Shown piece after piece: positions 6,652-12,629 of a stretch of 13,323 bases of DNA (positions are counted from its first letter, which is position 1; every line of letters starts with the position of its first letter). The notes beneath the pieces are model-generated. The model was not told the DNA's origin and searched no databases. It saw only the letters and a list, made by a program, of their open reading frames with translations. The DNA comes from an uncultured Bacillota bacterium. GTDB taxonomy: Bacteria > Bacillota > Clostridia > Peptostreptococcales > Anaerovoracaceae. The position numbers were made by a program, and so were the translations under genes. The DNA lies in assembly GCA_946629205.1 (NCBI GenBank), contig CAMOXP010000019.1:1-13323 (forward strand), given 5' to 3'.

Positions 6652-7692
6652 CTAACTCTGTGTGGTAAGTGCAGGGCCGTCCCGCATCTGCTTCGACAGT
6701 TCCTGCATCAGACGTTCTTCAAAACAGGAGGGAAACACATCATCCTCGGTAAGAAGGGACAGCTGTCCGGTGTCTCTGCTGTATTTCAGTATGTTGTCCG
6801 ACAGCACTTCGTCCGGACCGACGACCGTGCAGTTCGCCTCCCGCACAAGTTGCTGCAGGAATCCCGGATCTTCGACCTGACTCGCCCTGACGATCATGAA
6901 TTCATGCAGGGAGCTTGGTATAGCGACATAGTCTTCTCCCAGCACGTGCGCAATCATGGCCTGCGTTCCCGGATAAAAGAGGGCCGCCGCTCCGTACCGC
7001 GGCCGTTCTGTCGTAAGCACATAACATGTCTCCCGGCAGTCCGGTTCCGCATCCTCAGGCAGCCATTCCGCCTCTTCCCCGGATCCTTCGGCGCACAGTC
7101 TCGTCAGTTCTTTCACGCCGCGCAGTGTCGCCGACTTGCTTTTCCATGCATTGTCCAAAGCATCCTGAAAGAGTTTGTCCATATCATAATGGTATTCTTC
7201 CGCCATATCGTTTGTCACGAGGGTGCCGAACAATCCTCCGTCAGATGCTTTCATCTGCACGTCACAGAGCAGTGCGTACCCGTTTCCTACGTCTTTGTAA
7301 GGTACGGTCTTCAGAAATTCTTTGTTATAGTCCTTACCGACAAGACGCAGCCCGACTCTCCGCCGAATGGTTCTGTACTCCATATCCGGGATCACTTCTG
7401 CCGGAACCGGCCCGAAGCTGAGCGTGTTGATATACGCCTTCGCCAGACCCTGCACCAAATCATCCATGTCCGCGCCGCAGAGGAATGCATGGTGCATCTC
7501 TTCCAAGTAATATGTCGGAACGGCATCTCCTTCCCAGCGTGCGCCCTTCTTTTGGATGCTGAGACCGTGCAGGCACTGGTCGTTGATCTTTCTGACCTCC
7601 TCTGTCTGCACGACAACTTCCTCCTGCATTTCCTCGCGCAGATACTGCTCCACTTTCTCTGCTGCCAGTGCAGTAAACTCAGTGATATTCAT
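6652..7692 (-). CDS. DUF5688 family protein of unknown function
   Basis: The 346-residue soluble protein is recognised as DUF5688, common in Lachnospiraceae and related Clostridia and without known function. The characteristic parts are the N-terminal region MNITEFTALAAEKVEQYL and a central VKTVPYKDVGNGYALLCDV-like stretch (about 128-145, beginning LKTVPYKDVG). The C-terminal core RYGAAALFYPGTQAMIAHVL (232-251) is followed by YVAIPSSLHEFMIV (255-268). No signal peptide or membrane segment is seen. The ATG at 7692 follows AAGGAG with an 8-base spacing. It is followed after 41 bases by truA, which appears to have its own promoter. The family sometimes occurs in many copies per genome; only one is present here. 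Confidence 0.85.
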   Translation of the reverse strand: MNITEFTALAAEKVEQYLREEMQEEVVVQTEEVRKINDQCLHGLSIQKKGARWEGDAVPTYYLEEMHHAFLCGADMDDLVQGLAKAYINTLSFGPVPAEVIPDMEYRTIRRRVGLRLVGKDYNKEFLKTVPYKDVGNGYALLCDVQMKASDGGLFGTLVTNDMAEEYHYDMDKLFQDALDNAWKSKSATLRGVKELTRLCAEGSGEEAEWLPEDAEPDCRETCYVLTTERPRYGAAALFYPGTQAMIAHVLGEDYVAIPSSLHEFMIVRASQVEDPGFLQQLVREANCTVVGPDEVLSDNILKYSRDTGQLSLLTEDDVFPSCFEERLMQELSKQMRDGPALTTQS

Positions 7693-7758
7693 TTGTGATC
7701 TCCTTTCCTGATGCCCCTTTTTCTTATATGTTGACCGCTGACGACATGAGTGTCCGTC

Positions 7759-8571
7759 TCATGCCGCTGCGCTGAACGACTGAACTAACGGAAGCGCGAT
7801 GAGTATATATGCCATCGCACATCCACACAGATACGGTCCGAATGGTTTCCTGTCCCCCTTGCGGTACTTACCGGAAGCCAGTCCCCCGGCAGCGACGAAT
7901 CCGCTGATGATCACCGCCGCCGCAATGCTCGCGATCGTTCCGTTGATCCCCAGCACCAGCCCCAATGCGGCGCATAGCTTCACATCCCCGAATCCAAAAG
8001 CCTCCTGCCCGAAGATGAGCTTGCCTGCAATGGCGCACAAAAGCATAAATCCCCCGCCGATCACCATGCCGATCAGCGGCTGCCAAAATCCGTTTAAGCT
8101 CTCCCATTGATCGCCGGCCTGCACTGCCGCGTCCGCCATTCCGCCGTTCCTCCAAATCGGCGCGAACCCGATCGCAGTCAGCGCCAGCAGCAGCACGAAC
8201 TGGTCCGGAATGATCATAAATTTCAGATCCGCCAGCGCGATGATCAGCAGGATCCAGCATGCGACCAGTCCCGCTACAGCGATCTGTGTCGTTTCCGTTG
8301 TGATCTCCGGCGAAACGCTGAGCTTCCCTCCGCTGTACTCAATCAGGGAAAGGCGAAGGCAAAGGCAAATGAACCCGACGGCATAGACCCACCGCCACGG
8401 ATTCTCCTTGATTCTCTTCTCACCCTTCCCCAGACGAGGATCCTTCTGCGGATCCTCTCCGTATTCGGTCAGCCAGCCTGCAGGCATGTGGTTGAACACG
8501 TACACCGCTGCAGGGCCTGCGAAGAATCCCACGAGTATACTTGCTGCGATTTTTATGATCAGAACAGTCAT
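7759..8571 (-). CDS. A24 family prepilin peptidase (membrane aspartyl protease), no methylase motif
   Basis: A24 peptidases cut the leader peptide from type IV pilin-like precursors at the membrane. The 270-residue polytopic protein has the two catalytic aspartates expected for the family: Asp115 in ALADLKFMIIPDQF and Asp196 in FGFGDVKL (the GxGD motif). The N-terminal cytoplasmic part (about 28-60) replaces the usual CxxC-containing methyltransferase region; no CxxC pair is present there, so N-methylation is unlikely. No pilin or secretion ATPase gene is in the window, so its substrates are unknown. The ribosome site before the ATG at 8571 is weak (AAGAAA), but the next Met is only at residue 29, after the first helix. 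Confidence 0.88.
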   Translation of the reverse strand: MTVLIIKIAASILVGFFAGPAAVYVFNHMPAGWLTEYGEDPQKDPRLGKGEKRIKENPWRWVYAVGFICLCLRLSLIEYSGGKLSVSPEITTETTQIAVAGLVACWILLIIALADLKFMIIPDQFVLLLALTAIGFAPIWRNGGMADAAVQAGDQWESLNGFWQPLIGMVIGGGFMLLCAIAGKLIFGQEAFGFGDVKLCAALGLVLGINGTIASIAAAVIISGFVAAGGLASGKYRKGDRKPFGPYLCGCAMAYILIALPLVQSFSAAA

Positions 8572-8590
8572 AGTTTCTTTTTTGATATTA

Positions 8591-8619
8591 TTGACATCGA
8601 TATCTACTAATGCTATTTT
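8591..8619 (+). promoter_or_regulatory. Promoter for the antisense (antitoxin) RNA
   Basis: A perfect TTGACA (8591-8596) is followed after 17 bases by TATTTT (8614-8619). Transcription would start near 8626 and run rightwards, with no ORF before the terminator at 8674-8704. It points away from the prepilin peptidase and into the 3' end of the small toxin gene. Confidence 0.6.
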
Positions 8620-8625
8620 ATATTC

Positions 8626-8704
8626 GTAGAAGGGATTGCCGCTTTTCGGTTGGCGGCTCGGTCCTTAATGGTGAACCGTCAACAGTAGTTGGCGGTTATT
8701 TTTT
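8626..8704 (+). ncRNA. Candidate type I antitoxin antisense RNA
   Basis: A short transcript of about 79 nt is predicted between the promoter at 8591-8619 and the intrinsic terminator at 8674-8704. It is fully complementary to the 3' end of the toxin mRNA, including the toxin stop codon (8696-8698). It also holds two GTTGGCGG repeats (8649-8656 and 8688-8695) and a GCCGC/GCGGC stem (8638-8642 with 8653-8657). Its AACCGTCA arm can pair, with one G-U, with TGGCGGTT in the toxin 5' leader (minus strand 8829-8822). Together these suggest repression by antisense pairing at both ends, as in the pAD1 par system. Expression is not shown by the sequence. Confidence 0.6.
8674..8704 (+). terminator. Intrinsic terminator of the antisense RNA
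   Basis: AACCGTCAAC (8674-8683) pairs with GTTGGCGGTT (8688-8697), a 10-bp stem with one G-U and loop AGTA. It is followed by A and six T (8699-8704). The 3' arm overlaps the toxin stop codon on the other strand. Confidence 0.8.
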
Positions 8705-8788
8705 GTGGTTGATCCCCGTCAGGATCAATCCCGTAATCCCAATCACCACCAGCAAAAGTGAGCATAGCTCATCTAATGTGATGCACAT
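8696..8788 (-). CDS. Small hydrophobic type I toxin-like peptide (holin-like/Fst-like)
   Basis: A 30-codon gene begins at ATG 8788, 7 bases after a near-perfect AAGGAGGTG site, and ends with TAA at 8698-8696. The peptide starts MCITLDEL, has one membrane segment of about 19 residues rich in Leu, Val, Ile and Gly (residues 9-27, containing LLLVVIGITGLILTG), and ends with a short polar tail INHKK. This layout is that of small membrane toxins of Firmicutes type I systems, such as the holin-like toxin group and Fst/TxpA, which damage membranes when over-produced. The assignment to a precise family is by pattern, not alignment. It has its own promoter, and a convergent antisense RNA overlaps its 3' end. 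Confidence 0.75.
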   Translation of the reverse strand: MCITLDELCSLLLVVIGITGLILTGINHKK

Positions 8789-8801
8789 TGGCCGGCACCT
8801 C

Positions 8802-8815
8802 CTTCCTTAAGGAAG
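8802..8815 (-). repeat. 14-base palindrome next to the toxin ribosome site
   Basis: CTTCCTTAAGGAAG is a perfect palindrome in the toxin mRNA leader and its right arm runs directly into the Shine-Dalgarno bases (8796-8803). Folded as a 5-bp stem with loop UUAA it could limit ribosome access. This effect is inferred. Confidence 0.45.
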
Positions 8816-8848
8816 TAACCAAACCGCCACGGTAACCCCTTCCGCTAT

Positions 8849-8877
8849 ATAATACCGATAAATTCTATTATTGTCAA
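8849..8877 (-). promoter_or_regulatory. Promoter of the toxin gene
   Basis: TTGACA (8872-8877) and TATTAT (8849-8854) on the minus strand are separated by exactly 17 bases. Predicted start is near 8842, giving a leader of about 54 nt that contains TGGCGGTT (8829-8822) and the palindrome next to the ribosome site. Confidence 0.75.
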
Positions 8878-8955
8878 TATATTCCATAACGTCTCTTTTA
8901 CATCTGTTTTATCTGTTTTTGCATTTTTCTTTCTCCCTGCGCCCCGTACCGAACC

Positions 8956-8984
8956 TTGAAACGGCATATCTGTGTTTGTATAAT
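8956..8984 (+). promoter_or_regulatory. Promoter of the aldehyde dehydrogenase gene
   Basis: TTGAAA (8956-8961) and a perfect TATAAT (8979-8984) are separated by 17 bases. Predicted start is near 8991, giving a leader of about 38 nt. It is divergent from the toxin promoter, with about 80 bases between their -35 boxes. Confidence 0.8.
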
Positions 8985-9028
8985 GAATCACAGAAGATAG
9001 ATCAACACATAACATCGGGAGGCTTTAG

Positions 9029-10393
9029 ATGGACAGCAGAGAATACATTGACGGTTATATCGCCAGGGCGCGCGCGGCGCAGGCGGAATTCGAAAAGATG
9101 AGTCAGGAGCAAGTCGACAAGGCGGTCCAGACCATCGGCAAGGTGGTTTACGAGAACGCGCAGTATTTCGCGGAGATCGCAGTCGAGGAAACCGGCATGG
9201 GCAATGTCGAAGACAAATGCGCCAAGAACAAACAGAAGGCGGGCATTGTCTGGAACAATCTGCGGAACAAGAAGTCACGCGGCATTCTGGAAACGGATGA
9301 GAAGACGGGTATCACGACGGTGGCCAAGCCAATGGGCGTCGTAGCGGCGATCACCCCATGCACCAATCCGATCGTGACGCCTATGAGCAACTCCATGTTT
9401 GCCCTCAAGTGCGGCAACGCCATCATCATCACCCCCCACCACAAGTCAGTGAAATGCAGCACGAAAGTCGTGGAGATGATGAACGAAGCACTGGCGGAGC
9501 TGGGCTATCCGGAAAACCTGATCCAGATCCTCGACGAACATTCCAGAGAGAATACGAAGAACCTGATTTCCAGCGCTGATGTGGTCGTCGCCACCGGCGG
9601 CGCGGGCATGGTCAACGCGGCGTACAGCTCCGGGCGTCCGGCATTAGGCGTTGGCGCAGGCAATGTCCAGTGCATCATCGATGAAGGATATGATTTCAAA
9701 GAAGCTGTCCCGAAGATCATCAAGGGACGTTCTTACGACAACGGCATCATCTGCTCCGCGGAGCAGAGCGTCATCTGCCCGGAAGGGGCGTTCGAAGATA
9801 TCCTGAAGGAATTCGAAGCGAACGGCGCCGTCGTGGTCCGCGACAAGGAAGGTCTGGAGAGAATCCGGGGCGCCCTCTTCGAGGACGGCAAAACCAACCG
9901 GCACTCCGTCGGACAGAACTGTCAGAAGATCGGCGAACTGGCCGGCATAGAAATTCCTGCGGATACGAAGGTCATCGTAGCCGTAGCCGAAGGGACCGGG
10001 CTGACAGATTCCCTGGGCGGAGAAAAAATGGCGCCTGTCATCAGCGCCTATGCGTATAAAGATCTGGATGACGGCATCCGGATCGCCGCGGAGAATCTGG
10101 AACGCGACGGCAAAGGCCACAGCGTCTCTTTCCACACAGACAGCGAAGAGCACATTGCGAAAGTCGCTGAGAGTCTCTGCGTTTCCAGGTTCGTGATCAA
10201 TCAGTGCAGCGCCAATTCAGCCGGCGGGTCCTACTTCAACGGCCTGAACCCGACGAACACACTGGGCTGCGGATCATGGGGCCACAACTCCATCTCCGAA
10301 AACCTGAACTACCATCATCTGATGAACGTCTCCAGAGTCGCCCGCTTCATGCCGGACAACTACGTACCGACAGAAGAAGAACTCTGGGGCTAG
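9029..10393 (+). CDS. CoA-acylating aldehyde dehydrogenase, succinate-semialdehyde dehydrogenase-like
   Basis: This cytoplasmic enzyme should interconvert an acyl-CoA and the aldehyde with NAD(P)H. The 454-residue protein has the catalytic Cys242 in NGIICSAEQS. It also has VAAITPCTNPIVTPMSN (105-121), ATGGAGMVNAAYSSGRPALG (188-207) and the C-terminal block LGCGSWGHNSISENL. From memory it matches the Clostridium kluyveri succinate-semialdehyde dehydrogenase (SucD, about the same length) along its whole course, including the ending (PTEEELWG here). Other acylating aldehyde dehydrogenases such as EutE or sulfoacetaldehyde dehydrogenase remain possible. GGGAGG lies 6 bases before the ATG. It is a single-gene transcript with promoter and terminator. 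A CoA-transferase lies further down on the same strand. Confidence 0.88.
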   Translation: MDSREYIDGYIARARAAQAEFEKMSQEQVDKAVQTIGKVVYENAQYFAEIAVEETGMGNVEDKCAKNKQKAGIVWNNLRNKKSRGILETDEKTGITTVAKPMGVVAAITPCTNPIVTPMSNSMFALKCGNAIIITPHHKSVKCSTKVVEMMNEALAELGYPENLIQILDEHSRENTKNLISSADVVVATGGAGMVNAAYSSGRPALGVGAGNVQCIIDEGYDFKEAVPKIIKGRSYDNGIICSAEQSVICPEGAFEDILKEFEANGAVVVRDKEGLERIRGALFEDGKTNRHSVGQNCQKIGELAGIEIPADTKVIVAVAEGTGLTDSLGGEKMAPVISAYAYKDLDDGIRIAAENLERDGKGHSVSFHTDSEEHIAKVAESLCVSRFVINQCSANSAGGSYFNGLNPTNTLGCGSWGHNSISENLNYHHLMNVSRVARFMPDNYVPTEEELWG

Positions 10394-10407
10394 TGAAGCT
10401 ATAATAC

Positions 10408-10438
10408 AAGGCCGATCAAACGATCGGCCTTTGCTCTT
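10408..10438 (+). terminator. Intrinsic terminator after the aldehyde dehydrogenase gene
   Basis: AAGGCCGATC (10408-10417) and GATCGGCCTT (10422-10431) form a perfect 10-bp stem with loop AAAC, followed by a pyrimidine-rich TGCTCTTTCTT. It lies between convergent genes, so it may also stop transcripts of the DUF4097 operon arriving from the other side, although the U-tract on that strand is poor. Confidence 0.8.
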
Positions 10439-10462
10439 TCTTCTGCCTTTTTTCTTCTGCTT

Positions 10463-11332
10463 CTATTCCTGCACCTTTGTCGCGTCAAGGAAGGTTACTT
10501 CTATATCGCCCGCGTCAGTCCTGCAGTTCAGTTTGTTTGGTCCGCCCTCATGGGTGAATTCATGGACCTCTTCTGTGGACTTGTTGACCTGGATGTCTCC
10601 AGCTCCTGTCTGCAGCGCTATCTGGAACTGATCCATGTTCTCGCCGGAATCAAATTCAATGTCGCCGGAATTTACCTCTGCGGTGATGTCTCCTGTGCAG
10701 TTTTCGATTGCGATATCTCCCGCATCGGTCTTGAACGCCAGCTTGCCGCCGGTCACACTGTCCACTTCGATGTCTCCGGAATCGTTTGTGATGTTCAGGT
10801 TGTCACATTCGATGCCGCCCGCGGCAATGTCGCCGTAGCTAGTGCTGATCTCGATGCTGTCCAGTTTCTTCTTGTCACAGAACACGACTACGTTCGGCGA
10901 CGAGTCTTCTGTCGACAGGTTGACTTCCATCTCCGGGCCGACCGCGTTGCTCTTTATGATTAAAACCCCTTTTTCGACTTTTACTTCCGGCATCTCTGCG
11001 CCTTCTCTGTAGCTGACCATAACGTTGCCCGCGAATTCATTCTCGTAGGCATCCGCGATCCAGTCTTCCGCGAAGTCGGCGTCCATCTCTTCCGCAAACC
11101 CCGGTCCGACAATCGCGATATCCATATTGCCCTCAGCCTTTATGGAGTCGTACGCATCTGTCGGGAGCAGGTCCGACTCTTCATTTCCCGATCCGTAGTG
11201 GAACCAGGAATGGGACTGTTCAACCTTCTCCATGTTTTCCACGCCGCCCGTCGCGAAACCGGCCACTGTGAGGATGATCCCCAGGACGCACACCGCGCCG
11301 CAGGTTATAAAAAACTTTGTCATCTTACGCAT
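10463..11332 (-). CDS. DUF4097 family membrane-anchored beta-helix protein
   Basis: The 289-residue product has one N-terminal membrane segment (about 7-29, FFITCGAVCVLGIILTVAGFATG), predicted to anchor an extracytoplasmic domain. The C-terminal half is a run of short strands typical of DUF4097, with seven GDI turns (at 167, 186, 205, 214, 223, 245 and 275) spaced as in a right-handed beta-solenoid. The molecular role of this family is unknown; it is commonly the last gene of PadR/DUF1700 operons linked to envelope homeostasis. I chose the ATG at 11332, which has AAAGGGG 8 bases upstream and overlaps the previous stop by 8 bases (ATGCGTAA). A TTG at 11350 would lie upstream of that site. Confidence 0.87.
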   Translation of the reverse strand: MRKMTKFFITCGAVCVLGIILTVAGFATGGVENMEKVEQSHSWFHYGSGNEESDLLPTDAYDSIKAEGNMDIAIVGPGFAEEMDADFAEDWIADAYENEFAGNVMVSYREGAEMPEVKVEKGVLIIKSNAVGPEMEVNLSTEDSSPNVVVFCDKKKLDSIEISTSYGDIAAGGIECDNLNITNDSGDIEVDSVTGGKLAFKTDAGDIAIENCTGDITAEVNSGDIEFDSGENMDQFQIALQTGAGDIQVNKSTEEVHEFTHEGGPNKLNCRTDAGDIEVTFLDATKVQE

Positions 11333-12086
11333 TGCCTTCACCCCTTTCAACTAATGCACGCTCTGCATTCTCCGCGTTCTCCGCTTCCGCCGCGTCGGCA
11401 GCGATCTCCTGCAGGAACGCCTTCTCCTCTTCGTCCGCCCGGGACACATAGACCCATTCTTCTCCTGCCGCCTTTTCTTCTGCGAGCCGCTTCATCCGGT
11501 GTTTTTCCCTGCTGCGCCGGATGGCTTTTGCAATAGTTCTGACAGCTGCTCTGACCCCGAGGAAGAGTCCGGCGCCTGCCGCCACGGAAGCCGCGAGCGC
11601 GATCAGTCCGAGACCGATCATCATGACGCCCGATGAGGCCGCGTCTGCCAGCGCGACGAATCCGAATACGGTACATCCAAGTCCCGCGACGGCCGATCCG
11701 ATGATCCCGGCCGCCAGACCGACCACCGCGCAGCCCGCTCCAAACAGCACCAGGACCGCGCAGATCGCGATCGGAATGGAAACCGGCGCGGATACGATTC
11801 CGATGATGACCCACCAGGCCGCGGAAAGCCGTTTCCTTACGGTCGGCTTCTTATCCAGCAAGGACTCGTCTCCGTCCAGAAGCCTTGCCGCGTATTCCGC
11901 TTTGATCTGCGACGCGATGCGCTTCGGATTTCCCAATTCGCTGACGATTTCTTCTTCTGTTTTCTCTCCGGCTTCCAGAACTTCGTCGAAGTACTCTTCG
12001 TAGAATTCCGTCGCCGCAACGATCTCTTCCGGCGGCAGCTTCCGGATGCCTTCTCTAAGCGTAACAATAAACTCCTGCCTAGTCAT
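11325..12086 (-). CDS. DUF1700 (HAAS domain) membrane protein
   Basis: The 253-residue protein begins with the conserved HAAS/DUF1700 region: MTRQEFIVTLREGIRKLPPE, then EFYEEYFDE (27-35) and ELGNPKRIASQI (50-61). Three or so hydrophobic segments follow (about 92-115, 118-148 and 153-178), rich in Gly and Ala. The tail (180-253) is first basic (RRSREKHRMKR) and then acidic and Ala-rich. Such proteins are encoded next to PadR regulators and are thought to work with them, but a biochemical role is not established. The ATG at 12086 fits the family start, has AAGGGG upstream and overlaps the padR stop by 8 bases (ATGACTAG). The longer reading from 12104 would include the ribosome site. Confidence 0.88.
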   Translation of the reverse strand: MTRQEFIVTLREGIRKLPPEEIVAATEFYEEYFDEVLEAGEKTEEEIVSELGNPKRIASQIKAEYAARLLDGDESLLDKKPTVRKRLSAAWWVIIGIVSAPVSIPIAICAVLVLFGAGCAVVGLAAGIIGSAVAGLGCTVFGFVALADAASSGVMMIGLGLIALAASVAAGAGLFLGVRAAVRTIAKAIRRSREKHRMKRLAEEKAAGEEWVYVSRADEEEKAFLQEIAADAAEAENAENAERALVERGEGNA

Positions 12087-12408
12087 TCTTGCCACCCCTT
12101 TCATTCCCGTCCATTAGTTTGTTGATTGCTCTCTTGTAATCTTCCCACTGTTTCCTGTACTCGAGAAGCTGCGCCTCGCCCTTCTCGGTGATGGAATAGT
12201 ATCTGCGGTTCCTGCCCTGATACGGCTGATCATAGGTCCTGCAAAGTCCCTCTTTCTGCAGTCTCCGCAGAACCGGGTAAAGCGTCGATTCTGAAATCCT
12301 GATCGCGCTCTTCATCTCCTGTGTGATCTCGTACCCGTAAGTGTCTCCCCTTTTGAGTATTGCCAGGGCGCACGCATCGAGCAGGCTTGATTCGATTTTG
12401 AATGCCAT
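12079..12408 (-). CDS. PadR family transcriptional regulator
   Basis: This 109-residue winged-helix DNA-binding protein matches the PadR family. LDACALAILKRGDTYGYEIT (10-29) forms the first helices, ISESTLYPVLRRLQKEGL (38-55) is the recognition region, and GRNRRYYSITEKGEAQL (65-81) is the wing and following segment. A short C-terminal dimerisation helix follows, the form of the small PadR-s2 type. The ATG at 12408 is preceded by AAAGGAGG at 7 bases; a longer reading from 12429 would start before that site. It is first in an operon with DUF1700 and DUF4097 genes and probably represses its own promoter, where an inverted repeat covers the -10 box (inference). Confidence 0.93.
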   Translation of the reverse strand: MAFKIESSLLDACALAILKRGDTYGYEITQEMKSAIRISESTLYPVLRRLQKEGLCRTYDQPYQGRNRRYYSITEKGEAQLLEYRKQWEDYKRAINKLMDGNERGGKND

Positions 12409-12451
12409 ATTCGTGCCTCCTTTCGTCATGCAATATTATTTCTTGTCTGAT

Positions 12452-12480
12452 ACTATACGTTGTATAATATTATTTGTCAA
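12452..12480 (-). promoter_or_regulatory. Promoter and candidate PadR operator of the padR operon
   Basis: TTGACA (12475-12480) and TATAGT (12452-12457) on the minus strand are 17 bases apart. The inverted repeat TATAC-GTT-GTATA (12454-12466) overlaps the -10 box and spacer, a position suited to repression by the PadR product. The binding is inferred, not shown. Confidence 0.7.
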
Positions 12481-12509
12481 CTACTTTTCACAATGTTTTT
12501 TGTTTTTTT

Positions 12510-12533
12510 GCAAAAGCAATCTCCTGCTTTTGC
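12510..12533. repeat. Perfect 9-bp inverted repeat in the padR / CoA-transferase divergent region
   Basis: GCAAAAGCA (12510-12518) and TGCTTTTGC (12525-12533) are exact inverted repeats around ATCTCC. It lies between the divergent promoters of padR and the CoA-transferase gene. On the plus strand it is followed only by ATTTTCG, and no gene ends nearby, so a terminator role is doubtful. An operator for a regulator of the CoA-transferase is one possibility. Confidence 0.5.
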
Positions 12534-12562
12534 ATTTTCGTTAAATAAATAACAATTTTCTA

Positions 12563-12591
12563 TTTACTACGTTTTTTCACGGTGGTAGAAT
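12563..12591 (+). promoter_or_regulatory. Candidate promoter of the CoA-transferase gene
   Basis: TTTACT (12563-12568) and TAGAAT (12586-12591) are 17 bases apart, and a TG one base before the -10 box gives an extended -10. Predicted start is near 12598, giving a leader of about 32 nt. Confidence 0.55.
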
Positions 12592-12629
12592 GAGGCATAA
12601 AGGGAATCAGATCCGGGGAGGATAAAAGT

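Noticed and set aside
5822..6655. A 277-codon plus-strand frame opposite truA
   Set aside because: TruA with catalytic Asp53 is unmistakable on the minus strand; the plus frame is composition-driven.
6580..7698. A 372-codon plus-strand frame opposite the DUF5688 gene
   Set aside because: No ribosome site or recognisable domain; the opposite strand has the conserved DUF5688 motifs and a good ribosome site.
7740..7765. Hairpin after the prepilin peptidase stop as a terminator
   Set aside because: The stem needs a bulge and has no following T-run on the minus strand.
8610..8810. A 66-codon plus-strand frame across the toxin locus
   Set aside because: It lacks a ribosome site and crosses the terminator at 8674-8704; the minus-strand 30-codon gene has the strong ribosome site and promoter.
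9644..10153. A 169-codon minus-strand frame inside the aldehyde dehydrogenase gene
   Set aside because: The plus strand encodes a full-length enzyme with its catalytic cysteine; nothing supports the reverse frame.
1355..12536. Shared TGCTTTTGCATT in the atpB-atpE spacer and upstream of the CoA-transferase
   Set aside because: A 12-base match within 13 kb is expected by chance, and the two contexts are unrelated.
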